Below are positions 43,853 through 54,976 of a DNA stretch of 64,000 bases, one piece after another; positions within the stretch are counted from its first letter, which is position 1, and each line of letters starts with the position of its first letter. Source of the DNA: Branchiostoma floridae. Taxonomy: Eukaryota > Chordata > Leptocardii > Amphioxiformes > Branchiostomatidae. The notes beneath the pieces are model-generated. The model was not told the DNA's origin and ran no database searches. It worked only from the letters and a program-made list of their open reading frames with translations. The translations under genes and the position numbers were made by a program. The stretch spans positions 31,342,269-31,406,268 of the forward strand of contig NC_049981.1 in the NCBI RefSeq assembly GCF_000003815.2, read 5' to 3'.

Positions 43853-46333
43853 ATGGAGGGTCTCCGTTTCCGCGAGGCCGGCCATGAGGACTACCCGGCC
43901 ATGCTGAGGGTGTCGGCAGGCGTGCACAACGGGTGCGACTTCCTCCCGGCACTCTTCCACCGCTGGGTGGACCAGCACAACAGGACCGTTCTCCTGGCGG
44001 AATTGGACGGAACCGCAGTAAGTCTAGTCTACAGTACTCACCTCGTCAAATGCTTCTGACTATTTAAAGAGCACAGTAGGCTATAAGTCGTTATGTTTTA
44101 AGCACCTTATTGAATTAAAAAGAAATGTTTCGGATATGAAGCCGCGGGTGAATATTAAGAGAGCGAGAGAGAAGGGGGCGAAGAGAAGGAGGGACGAAAC
44201 GAGCGAAAGAGAGGAGAGATAGATGGAGAAAGAAATCGACAGAGAGAAATGGAGGCGAGAGAGACCGACACACACACACAAGAGAGAGAGAGAGACAGAC
44301 AACTGGAGAGATAATTAGTAATTACTTTGGCTTGTCCAAAACAATACATCTGTTGGACTATTCAATAGTATGCAATTTTACTATTTTTGGTCTTAAGAAT
44401 TGTTGTCCACTAGTGTCTTAGTTTGTACAGGTATACTGGATTGGTTCAGGTCCGGACCTGTGCTGAGAAAATTTTACAGGTACGGGTTTTATGTACACAG
44501 CCCTATTGATGACTTACGCTAACTGTCAGTCTTCGCCCCAGGTGGGTTTGATCAGTACACACATCGTGGACGGCGGAGAGACGGTACTGGTGCAGGCGTG
44601 GCGGGTACACCCAAGCTGCCGCGGCAAGGGGGTGGGCAGGCTCTTACGGCAGTACGCGCTCAGCCAGGTACGGACACTGTTTCTTCTCTTCTTCCTCTTC
44701 TTCCGTTAGTGCCCACCATCATGACGCTGATCAAGGTACACCAATTGTAAGTATGATCCATACGCACTGGGAAGGATCCCTACTATTTTCAAGTGCGGTG
44801 GGTTCTTTAACGTGCTCGAGATGCCGCTCTCCCCAAACACGGGACCTCCATTTAACGTCCTATCCGAGGGACAGCCTAGTCTCCAAGCAGACCCTACGGT
44901 GCCTTAGAAACTGAGTATCAAAGCTGGCAAGGGACTTAGTATAGTCTCCAAGCAGACCATACGTTGCCTTAGAAATAGTATCAAAGCTGGCAAGGGACTG
45001 TAGCGGCACCAGGTGCCCGTTTGACTCCCTTTGGCCGGCTATAATCCTTTGCCAACTTTGATACTATTTCTAAGGCACCGTAGGGTCTGCTTGGAGACTA
45101 GGGACAGCCCTAGCCGACGCTAGTTCAGTGCTTGAAGTGAGCAATGACCTTGCACTAAGCAAACTCCGTAAAGAAACACTACAGGAATATAGACGGATAA
45201 AAGTGAAGTAGCTTTACTTAAGCAACACCATGACAGCATCATTCCATCCATCCTCCAGGCCCGACAGCACCATCCCGGCCTCAGGCGGCAGCGGTACTCC
45301 GAAAACGCCGCCATCTTCGACTCCAAACCCCAGACATCCGGCGGCGGTGTGAGAGAGGTTATGAGACAGGTAGGTAACGTTAGCGACGAGATACTCAATA
45401 ATAATTCTTGTTATGTCAGGTATGGAGAGCCATATGTTCTGAAATTCTAAGGTTGGAGAACTTTAGGTGCCATGATATGTTTTGGTTGTCTGCCAGAGGT
45501 ATTGACTAGAAATTCCGTCCGACAGGTGGTTTGAGTCTCAAGTCCGACAGGTGTTTTGCAAAGTAAAAGTCAATGTGCAATTTATTTTATGCGAACTTGC
45601 AATTGTTCTGGTGGTGTACTCTTGTCAGGACAACTTTGATAGGATATAGGAGTTGTCTTTTACAGAACCAGTTAATCTCACATGAGCTGACGTTAATAAA
45701 TGACTAGATTTTACAGATCCCTTGAGTGGTATTCTTTGGCAATCTGACGATGTTTATGTTTCCTTCATCCTTCAGACCGTCCTCTGCTTTGAAGGGAGGA
45801 GCGACACTCTTGTGAGCCACCTGCCGTCCTTACGTCACACCCTACCCACGGATGACGTCACCCAGCTGACCCCGCCCCAGCTGCACGCCCTGTTCTCAGA
45901 CCAAGCTCCTCTGCACACGGCCATCGGCGGGCACGTCATCACTAGCGACTGCGAGGGGTACTGCATCACACCCTCCAACGTCAAACTTTTGGACAGCGGC
46001 AACAGAAAGGTGTTCGCGAGCAGCACCAGGGACCTAACCATCACAGTCAGCCATTCGTACAGCGTCGAGAAAGGTCTGAGGTACAACATAGACTGTTTCG
46101 GGAGAGACTTGGACTCAGTAAAGGCGCACCTGGCCACACACATGGAGGGCGTGACTCGCGCGGTTGACGTCATCAGGTTCTACATCTACGTCAGAGCGGA
46201 CCTGTTGGAGGGCGTGCGGCGGTTCTGCGCAGGCGCGGGATTACGTCACGTGTTCTGTGACAGGCAGCAAGTTCTGGTGGAAAAAGACTTTGAAGTTGAA
46301 ATGGACACTATTCCCCTTCGCGGGTCAGCTTAG
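43853..46333 (+). CDS. NAT16: NAT16-like N-acetyltransferase, 4 coding exons, 319 aa
   Basis: Exons are 43853-44017, 44542-44667, 45259-45369 and 45776-46333. All are phase 0 with GTAAGT, GTACGG and GTAGGT donors. The family acetylates free amino acids; the fish member makes N-acetylhistidine. The N-terminal GNAT half has SAGVHNGCDFLPALFHRWV, close to the NAT16 "GGIYGGLDYLPSRYHSWL" region. STHIVDGGETVLVQAWRV follows, then the acetyl-CoA loop R82-G-K-G-V-G87 in SCRGKGVGRLL. The C-terminal half (exon 4, 185 aa) matches the long NAT16-type tail with a LRYNIDCFGRD word, where NAT16 has RYLNIDAFGSD. No signal peptide or membrane segment is seen, so it is probably cytosolic. Substrate is not predicted beyond the family. 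The ATG directly follows an acceptor, implying a 5' non-coding exon. A possible polyadenylation signal is AATAAA at 46613-46618. Confidence 0.85.
44150..44305. repeat. GA-rich microsatellite (NAT16-like intron 1)
   Basis: GAGAGA tracts with GAAGG variants and a short (CA)5. Confidence 0.9.
44765..44876. mobile_element. SINE body fragment
   Basis: TTTAACGTGCTCGAGATGCC, CGGGACCTCCATTTAACGTC and CTATCCGAGGGACAGCC. The same body occurs at 60400-60500. Confidence 0.55.
44876..45110. mobile_element. MITE family B with an internally duplicated left end
   Basis: AGTCTCCAAGCAGACC occurs twice, at 44878 and 44944, each followed by the CGGTGCCTTAG/CGTTGCCTTAG arm and AAAGCTGGCAAGGGACT. There is a single right end at about 45075-45106. 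It lies in NAT16-like intron 2. Confidence 0.8.
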
Positions 46334-46339
46334 CAAATT

Positions 46340-47310
46340 GTTAAGACTTAATTGTTCCCAAATACGTGTGTACAAAGTAAGTGGGTGCATGTAACCTCCT
46401 TTTAATACCCCCCCCGGGGGGGGGGGGGCATATTTTCTATAATACAATACTTCAAAAAAGGAGTGCTAAATCCACCTCCTTGACTAAATGTTGCAAAACA
46501 GGTGTAACACATCGAAAACAGCCATATCGTTACATCTGCTTGGAGACTACCACTTGGAATGCACCAAAAACCTTGCCTGTGTATAAGCCTAGCTAGGAAC
46601 ACTATAAATGAAAATAAAAAAAACAAAACTTTTATACTTTGTCAATATCTAGGTCTCTTATGGTATGTATATAGATTTCTATATATACTTAAGTTCTTGT
46701 AAATCGCACATACTAATACTAATACTTGTACAAAAGCATGTCTTAAGGAAAGGACATTAAACTTAAACATAATTATCAAATGGTTTAATACACGACAATA
46801 CTGGTAATGGATACATTATGTGACACTGCATAATAAAATATCTGCTCCATCATTTTGACTCCTTTATTTTGTAATCACCAAACTTCTGGCCCCCTTTTGA
46901 ACTTGTTTGACAATCCCTCGAGACGTAAGCGGTTTCTGTAGTCCCCAGAAGCATGAACTCCCCTGCTATGCTGCACATGTTATTAAGTTACCTTGCACTT
47001 TCACTGGAGCTGAATGAAACATACCAACATTTTCTGAATTCTGGCGCTGTTATGGAAAAGGTAGATATTATGAAAGACCATGATATAGTAAACATTGCTA
47101 AATTCATATCAACGTGGTTGGATGCAAAAAGTTGTACGTTGTCAGTTTCGACATGCTTTGAATTGCGATTGAAATGAATTGCTGCAAAACAAGAGCCATT
47201 TTTCTTATTACAATAAAAACACAACATAAGTGGGTCCCTGGTACATAATGGTACTTAAACCATAATCCATTGAAATCTTGACCCATGGTTACTATACAGC
47301 ATATACATGT
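46340..47310. other. No gene seen
   Basis: 3' flank of the NAT16-like gene. It contains a C/G homopolymer run at 46409-46428 and a family B end fragment (CATCTGCTTGGAGACTA) near 46533. No exon was recognised. Confidence 0.4.
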
Positions 47311-47315
47311 ATAAC

Positions 47316-47396
47316 TTAGTCCTCCTCAAGCTGGCTTTTATACATCTTGAAAGTCTTGATATGCACATGGGGCTTCAAATACCCTCTCTGTGATTT
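47316..47396 (-). CDS. Possible terminal exon of an unidentified gene
   Basis: A good acceptor (GTTTTCTCCAG) opens an 81-base phase-0 frame, KSQRGYLKPHVHIK then TFKMYKSQLEED, ending at TAA 47316-47318. Codon use looks coding and there is no internal stop. I could not link it confidently to the exons at 49.5-51.4 kb, because the last of these has its own stop. It could belong to another gene or an alternative 3' end. Confidence 0.35.
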   Translation of the reverse strand, partial: KSQRGYLKPHVHIKTFKMYKSQLEED

Positions 47397-47639
47397 CTGG
47401 AGAAAACATTATTTCAGACCGCAGACATAAAAATAAACAACTTGCAATCCAGCAAGAGAAAAGAATAGAGAATTACTGGAAATGTATTTAACTTGAGTGT
47501 ACATGTATGTACTATAAATCACATATGACAGAAAACAGAAGTCCTGGGTGTTTCATGTTGATTGCATCTGTTTTGAAGGTCTATCTGGTTAGCCAGGACA
47601 CCAACTTCTGAAGTAACTACCTGCTCAATCTTTTTGCTT

Positions 47640-47936
47640 GATATGACGGTAGGCATTCACGCTTTTTGAGGCTCATTGGTCCAAGAAAATAACAAGAGCG
47701 AAGGACAGGAGAGTTCAGAGTCATTTTTATCAAGTTTCTACAGTAAAACTTGCAATTGGTCTAACTTAGTTAGCGTTGTTTACGTGAACCACCAAACAGA
47801 TTCCTTTGAAGTGAAATGGACTATTGTTCTGAGTATTGATAAACAATTAGGTCCAGGTTCAGGTCCGGACCTGGACCTGATCCTCTGGACCTGAACCGGA
47901 CCTGTACCTGAAGTTTCTGTACCAGTACCCTCCCCT
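47640..47936. mobile_element. GGTACC-family inverted-repeat element, partial
   Basis: Contains GTCCAAGAAAATAACAAGAG then CGAAGG and the tail GGTCCAGGTTCAGGTCCGGA then CCTGGACCTG, as in 33375-33834. Confidence 0.6.
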
Positions 47937-48236
47937 ACTAACCACAGAATGATTAATAATAAGCAAAAAGATCAAACCAGCGTTACTACGGAGGATGGTA
48001 TACAGGCTAGTATCTGTTCCCAGGCAAACTGACGTGAAATATAACAATAATTAATATAGATTAACAAACGATAACAATACATTCACTGCACATTCCTTCA
48101 TTTGGCCCTGAAGATATCCAAAAACTTAACAACAAAACCATCAACAAATACATCTCTCTTGACACTATCAAAATAAACCTCAAAATACATTAGGGATACC
48201 AGAGCCATTTTTACCTTTTTATTTGGTACCATTTTA

Positions 48237-48976
48237 GACCCCATTCACACTCAGAAAAACGATTCGAATAAAACATGTTATCCGAATAAAACTACCTGAT
48301 CCGAATAAAACTTAGCAGTATGAACGCTCCCAAATCACTTGGATTTCATCGATTCGAATCCCTCGCGATCCACCTCGGGGAGGTAGATAAAACTCCGGGA
48401 AGTGGATAAAACTGCGCCGCGGGGAGTCTCGATTCGTACGATTCGGCAGTGTGAACGCGCAAGTGGATAGGATTCACTTTAAGTGGATAGGATGCAACTT
48501 ATCAAAGGTGAGTTTGCTCAATTAGAAGTTTTTCTGCCAGTCCGACTCTGAAAATGTTCAAAGCACACGTTGATCCACCAATCATGGCTTCGCTCCCGCT
48601 CCCAGATGGTTCTGTCTGCCGCTTTGGTGGCGTACATCTGAGCTGTACTACAGCTATCCCAATATGCAGAAGACTTTGTCGGTGAAACCTTCTCGCGATC
48701 AAAGAGTGAAAGACCATCGATTGCGTTCCCTTCTACGACTACAGAACATTCTCCAGGAAAAACAACAGCATCAAAAGTTGGTGGATTCCCGCCATTTTGA
48801 GCTGTAAGAAATGACGCTACCCTTTGACCTCAACCTAATGTTTCATTCGGATAAGACTGAGGGCGCACTAATCGGATTGCCGAAGACGAGTGTGAACGCA
48901 ATTTTGGATCGGATAGAATTTTTTTTATTCGGATAAATGTTTTATCCGAATCGTTTTTCTGAGTGTGAATGGGGTC
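48237..48976 (-). mobile_element. PIF/Harbinger-type element with transposase relic
   Basis: 740 bp. Ends GACCCCATTCACACTCAGAA and TTCTGAGTGTGAATGGGGTC are perfect inverts, extending through AAACGATTCG. TTA flanks both sides (48234-48236, 48977-48979). On the minus strand at about 48525-48640 a frame reads DRTIWERERSHDWWINVCFE. This resembles the start of Harbinger transposases (a W-x-R-S-x-W-W word). The rest of the transposase is missing, so the element is non-autonomous. Confidence 0.75.
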
Positions 48977-49030
48977 TTAGGCTTTCATCAGAATGGCTCT
49001 AACTTGTCAATGCTGCATTGTTCGAGAGGG

Positions 49031-49191
49031 TCATAGTAGTAATAACCCGAACACAAGTAAGCACATTGGTGATTCAGTTTTACTCAAGTTCTCAGTTGTT
49101 TTCTCTAAGTTGATGTGAACCCCAAAATAGACTTGGAATGGCTTGGTCTTTTTCTTATCATCGAAAACATCTGGAGTTTCAAAAATCATCT
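49031..49191 (-). CDS. Doubtful exon of an unidentified gene
   Basis: After the acceptor TTTCTTTGTAG a frame in phase 1 reads MIFETPDVFDDKKKTKPFQ then VYFGVHINLEKTTENLSK, open to TGA 49031-49033. It lies 3' of exon D of the gene below. If a weak donor in exon D (AGTG|GTACAT) were used, the frames would join. It may equally be a chance open frame. Confidence 0.22.
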
Positions 49192-49526
49192 CTACAAAGA
49201 AATGATAAGAATCAATATGGTGTACCTGCTGACTTGGTGGAGTCAAAGAAAATTTTGAAATTTAGTGAATGTTAAAGGTTTTCCCCACCTAAAACTCATG
49301 GTGGACTGGCCCAAAAGACACCCTTGTTGTACTGTTAGGGTTGTTCTACTAAAAAAAAAAAAGGGGGATCTGATACTTTGTACACATATGTGTTTTATGA
49401 AACAAAACATACTGAAAGAGAGAAGCAACGATTTTCTAGACACTGTCCAGTAACAAATTGAAATCAAAAATTTCACCCCCTTATATTTTTAAAATGGAAT
49501 ATCCCTATCCAATGGAAACTCTGGTA

Positions 49527-51372
49527 CTACAAGCTGCCTTCTACATGTCTGTCCTGATTGGCTGCCGGGCTGGGCGGTTCTTTGGTCTGGGATGTACCAC
49601 TTTGTGAAGGGGGAGGGGGAACGTATAGGAAGTTCACACTGACATGGAGGGGGAAGGTGGCTTGGCGGTCCACAGTCATCAATAAGGTTTCCTGGGAGAG
49701 AAACAAAAGGTGACGATGAAAAAGTTAGGATCCGCAAAACATCTCATCAGGTTTTAGTAGATTCAAGACTATTGCTTAATCATGACAAGTCAATGCTAGA
49801 GATTACATCAGAAGGCACAGACTACCCATCCAAACATCAGTTCAGTTTTCTTTAAACAAACATTGGCAGTTCAGTTTTTTTTAAACAAACATTGGCAGGT
49901 AAAAATTACATGCTTGTGTACAGGGAAACTTTAGCAGGCTTTCCAACACCTGAAACGCACTCTGTCCGCTTGGTGTTGGAATGTCTGTTCAAGGAGCTTT
50001 GATAAAAGCTCCTTGGTCTGTTGGAACAAGAGCTCTAGAACCCATTCCTTAATTTGCTCATTAACTGATGTCATCATGAAACGGTTACAGTTCCCCAGAC
50101 CAGAAGGGAACATAGGAGCAAACTACTAATCTCCAAGCAGATCCTACGGTGCCATAAGATAGTATCAAAGCTGGCCAAGAAGTATAGTATAGCCAAAGGG
50201 AGTCAAACGGGCATCGTGGGTTTGATACTATATTATGCCACCATGGATCTGCTTGGAGTTTACAAACTACTACCCTCATGGGTTCTCAGGCTAACTAAAA
50301 CAATAATCTTAAACGCTTTTTGCAAGATGAATGAAAGAAGCCATTTACATCAGGGCCTCACAACCATACATTAACATTTTTTTTTGTGTTGCTATGTTCA
50401 GCTTGAAGACAATACTGAGTCAATATACCTCATCTTTGCCAAGAGACAGTTTGGTCATCTTCGTATGTTTCTCATACTTCAGTTCTCCGCTGCTGTCATA
50501 GGACACCACCGACACCCTGCAAGTCACATACAAAATAAAACAAACATTTATAATATATGACTAGATAATCCATTACTCATGTCAAATATTTGTCAGGTCA
50601 TATTACCTGAGAATTTGGGTCAGTTAAGCTGAAGAAGCATAGTCCTAGTCCAAAATTTGGGGAGTCAATTCTCTCAGTTGAACTTTTTGATACATGCAAC
50701 AGAAGCGGGAAATAAAATGTTGAATGGCGAGACCAAATGAATCTCAAAACATATCGTTTCTTTCCTATCGTAATACAAAAGGATATTTTCAAAATAGCAT
50801 GATGTCAGAAGCAGCACAAAATGAAAAAATTCTGTTGTGGGAAGATCTTAAAAGTCTAACGCATCCTTTTAAGAGTTTGAAGTACACAGTAAAGACAGGT
50901 AAGAATTTGTAAAAGAAATACTAATATGTTTATGGATTTATTATGACTTCAATCATATATTTGTATGTGTATCTTGTTATATCTTGTCTGACACTTGCCT
51001 CTTGACCTCAATAGAAAGCAGTTGGCAGGCCGATATGAGTTTATCATGAATAGTTAAGGGCTCAAACAAACAAACAAAGAGCTGACCTGGCGTAAACCTG
51101 TCTCTGAGCCTGCAGGCTGACTGAAGTGGCACATGGTCGGTTGGTCGTGTTTCTTCTTAGGAACAGAAGTCTGGGAAATAGTGTATGATGAGAGAGAATG
51201 TGTAAACACAGGCTATGACAATGGCTAGCAAACATGTACAAATGTACCTCTATCTAGAACAGGATGACTAACGGATGAGGTACATGTAGAATAGACAACA
51301 TCACACCTACCCATTTGTGTATGTCACCAGGAGATCCAGACCATAGTTGAAACCTGTCCATCTCCAACAGTA
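49527..51372 (-). CDS. Unidentified gene, last 4 exons, 5' end missing
   Basis: Exons 51311-51372, 51087-51170, 50429-50516 and 49527-49691 join in phase (0, 2, 2, 0) to encode 132 residues and a TAG stop. All have clean donors (GTAGGT, GTCAGC, GTATAT) and CAG acceptors. The protein reads CWRWTGFNYGLDLLVTYTNG, then VSVVSYDSSGELKYEKHTKM and TFPLHVSVNFLYVPPPP, ending in a proline/serine-rich tail. It alternates hydrophobic and polar residues, suggesting a beta-rich C-terminal domain. I do not recognise the family. No ATG-bearing exon is visible: the upstream intron runs into satellite DNA and an assembly gap at 51.6-56 kb. Confidence 0.65.
50128..50262. mobile_element. MITE family B, short copy
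   Basis: AATCTCCAAGCAGATCCTAC then GGTGCCATAAG and TATTATGCCACCATGGATC then TGCTTGGAGTTTA. It is in the last intron of the unidentified gene. Confidence 0.8.
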
Positions 51373-51649
51373 CTGCAGACAAAAGGAATAGATTCAACAC
51401 TGTGAAAAGAGTATGTGCAGGCAAACTGATAAAAAAATTTCAAATTTTGTTTCTTAAAATTGCCTTTGACAAGAAGGTAATGCTTTCTGTGTCGTTTGTG
51501 TGTCTACATATCTGTATACAGACAGCATGAATCAAGAAGTCATTGATGAATCGTAATGATATTTGGGTAGGTATGTAGAAAGGTTCCATACAGGGCCTCT
51601 ATTGGGGGCCAAGTGTTGCAAAATTAAACGTATACATAGAACGAATTTT

Positions 51650-51845
51650 CTCTCACACAGAAGGGTTGAAAAAGGTCTCACACACAGACAGATTTTTCTC
51701 TCTCACACAACAGTGGAAAAAGGTCGCACACATTGACAGATTTTTCTCTCTCACACAACCGTTAGAAAAGGTCGCACACATCGACAGATTTTTCTCTCCC
51801 ACTCCAAAGTTGAAAAACTTCGCACACAGTCACAGATTTTCAAAA
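51650..51845. repeat. ~55-bp tandem repeat at the satellite edge
   Basis: Four units of the type CACACAGACAGATTTTTCTC then TCTCACACAAC and AAAAAGGTCGC. The vocabulary resembles the larger satellite that follows. Confidence 0.8.
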
Positions 51846-53402
51846 GGTGATTTTTTTACCATGTGTTGTCCTATACCATTCTTCTCAAATGTTATAAATG
51901 CAAGCGTATACAGACGGTTTCTCGGTTCAACATGTACTTTATTCTTCAATATAGAGGCTATTATATTGTTTTAGTGAATACCGTGACCGGTATTCAAATC
52001 CATTTCTATTTAAACATTAATGATACAATGGCCAGCATGACTTTGACTTTTGACCTGTTATATAGCTTATATGATTTGCCTTTTTCCCATAGAGACATGT
52101 ATTTGAAATATACCGCGTAGCTGGAATGTCTCTGGATCCATAGAATGCACGCACACATGTCATATAAGTTGTCCTTCACCGACTCAAACTTGCACGCTCG
52201 ATATCTTTCTTAGATACTCTTTCCGATCGTTCGTGCAGTCATACATAATATCTGTAAAAACAAATATTATCCCAAAACTGAGGCTGAATTTTTTTTCACA
52301 TACACAGCAAGAAGTTTCTGCAAGTCAGTCACCCATGGTAAGAAAGCTTAAGGTGGAAAAAAAATCCGTCCCTGAAGAGAACAGTTTAAAAGATCCTTGT
52401 TCGGATGTATAAGTACGACGACTTTAAAGTTTTGGGGGTTGATTGCATTCTTCACATAGTGCAGACACCACGAGAATATGTCGCGTCAACAAATGTGCAA
52501 TTTTTTGTCTCAAACACTTGCAGAAATCAACTCTCAAACACATATCGAATTATTCTTTCCAAAGACAAACTATTCTTTGATACAGCAGACATTTTTATTC
52601 CGACACACAAACACTAGAATTCTCTCTCACACACAGCACAAAAAGTTCTCTCACTTCGCGAGGCTTTCCCTGCCAACCCGGCTGGAGGAGTGAGCGATTT
52701 TTTCGTCTGAGTGAGAGCGAAATTTGGTCGATGTGAGAGCGCTTTCGGAGTAGTGGAAGAATAACTTGCTTGAGTTTTCTGAACTTCAAAATGGCAATGA
52801 ACAGTGTTATTTTCTTCAGTTTCCAATAATAAACCATTTTAACAATGACATTCTGTTATGTTATAGACATTTCCTCGACAATCAATTTATTCCGATACAC
52901 AACGCAGAAATTCTCTCTCACCCACAGAACAAAAAGTTCTTTCACCTCGGGGGCTTTCCCCGCCGATCAGGCTGGAGGAGTGAGCGATTTTTTTGGTCTG
53001 AGTGAGAGCGAAATTTGGTCGATGTGAGAGCGCTTTTGGAGTAGTGGAAGAATAACTTGCTTGAGTTTTCTTATCTTCTTAAAGGCAATGAACAGCGTCA
53101 TTTTCTTCAGTTTCCAATAATAAACCTTTTCAAAAATGACATTCTGTTATATTATAGACATTTCCTCGACAATCATATCATTCCGACACACAACGCAGAA
53201 ATTCTCTCTCACACACAGAACAAAAAGTTCTTTCACCTCGGGGGCTTTCCCCGCCGATCAGGCTGCAGGAGTGAGCGATTTTTTTGGTCTGAGTGAGAGC
53301 GAAATTTGGTCGATGTGAGAGCGCTTTCGGAGTAGTGGAAGACTAACTTCATTGAGTTTTCTTAACTTCAAAATGCGCATGAACAGTGTAATTTTCTATA
53401 GT

Positions 53403-53502
53403 NNNNNNNNNNNNNNNNNNNNNNNNNNNNNNNNNNNNNNNNNNNNNNNNNNNNNNNNNNNNNNNNNNNNNNNNNNNNNNNNNNNNNNNNNNNNNNNNNN
53501 NN
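53403..53502. other. Assembly gap, 100 N
   Basis: Exactly 100 N, a conventional gap of unknown size, inside the satellite. Array length here is therefore not reliable. Confidence 0.99.
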
Positions 53503-53629
53503 TAAACCAAAGATATTGTTTTGACGATCAAGCTTTTTCCGACACACAACGCTAGAATACTGTCTCAGCCACAGAACAAAAAGTCTCTCACTTTGGGAGG
53601 CTGCCTGCCAACCCGGCTGTAGGAGTGAG

Positions 53630-54440
53630 CGCTTTTTGAGGTCTGAGTGAGTGAGAACTTCTGTCGATGTGAGAGCGCTTTCGGAATAGTAAAAGAGTAA
53701 TTTCCTTCAGTATTTTTCCATGCCAAATATTTTATATACCTGTTTAAACAGTCCTTGCTTGAACATGGTCGCTCTAGCGCAGTGGGAAAATTTGCGCATT
53801 GTAAACCAATGCACCCGGTTCGATTCCTGGGAGGTAATTTTTTTTGTTAACTTTCTTTTTTTTTCTTCTTTTACAGCCATTAAAATACTAATTTTTGCAT
53901 CCATTGAAATACATATTAACAATGCTTATGTATAGAACATTAAAACTCACATTTGCACCTGTTCTACTTCTGCATATTTCGATGTTGGGATATTTGAATG
54001 AGACGTGCGATACTCTGCTTATATGTCGTTCTAACTTTCCATAAAATGCCCATACAACATCTATATCACAGAATTACACAAGAACAAACTGATTTTCTCG
54101 AATATATCTGCATACTACCTTTTTTTCAAAATACTCATCAGCCAGCTTTTTTTCAGAAGCTTTCTTGTTTCACTTCAAGAGCAAAATAAACACTGATATT
54201 TTGTTTAGTTTATAACGATATACACTATACAATACAATCATTCATTCATTCGAAAGATATGGTCTTGACAATCAATCTTTTTCCGACACACAACGCTAAA
54301 ATTCTCTCTCACCCACAGAACAAAAAGTTCTCTCACTTCGTGAGGCTTCCCTGCCAACGCGGCTGTAGGAGTGAGCGATTTTTTGGGTCTGAGTGAGTGC
54401 GAACTTTTGTCGATGTGAGAGCGCTTTCGGAGTAGTGAAA
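53630..54440. repeat. Higher-order duplicate A (pair at 54977-55787)
   Basis: About 810 bases recur 1347 bases downstream almost unchanged. Each block holds one satellite unit end, a ~600-base non-satellite segment and a tRNA-like sequence, then the next unit. Confidence 0.85.
53767..53835 (+). tRNA. tRNA-like sequence in satellite (copy at 55114-55182)
   Basis: A-box TCTAGCGCAGTGGG and B-box GGTTCGATTCC are present. A 5-bp anticodon-like stem GCATT/AATGC has loop GTAAACC (AAA would be the anticodon), and the D stem GCGC/GCGC pairs. The acceptor stem does not pair and the T stem has one mismatch, so this is a tRNA pseudogene or SINE remnant. Confidence 0.45.
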
Positions 54441-54976
54441 GAACCACTTCTTTTAGTAATTTTTACCTAAAAGGCGCAAAATAAACACTTGCCATTTTGT
54501 TCAGTCCTGAAACGATATACACTATACAATACCAATCACTTATACCAAATATTAAAGATATTGTCTTGACAATCAATCTTTATCCGACACACAACGCTGA
54601 AATTCTCTTTCACCCACATGACAGAACAAAAAGTTCTCTCACTTCGGGAGGCTTCCCTGCCAACCCGGCTGTAGGAGTGAGCGATTTTTTGGGTCTGAGT
54701 GAGTGCGAACTTTTGTCGATGTGAGAGCGCTTTTGGAGTAGTGAAAGAACAACTTCTTTTAGTATTTTTTACTAAAAACGCAAAATAATCACTGTCATTT
54801 TTTTCAGTTTGTAACGATATACACTATTCAATAACAATCACTTATACCAAATATTAAAGATATTGTCTTGACAATCCATCTTTTTCGACCACAACGCTAA
54901 AATTCTCTCTCACCCACAGAACAAAAAGTTCTCTCACTTTGGGAGGCTTCCCTGCCAACCCGGCTGTAGGAGTGAG

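Noticed and set aside
52600-53330. Repeated small proteins such as those ending in RRSGWRSERFF
   Set aside because: They are the same satellite unit translated several times; unit-to-unit changes are not frame-preserving.
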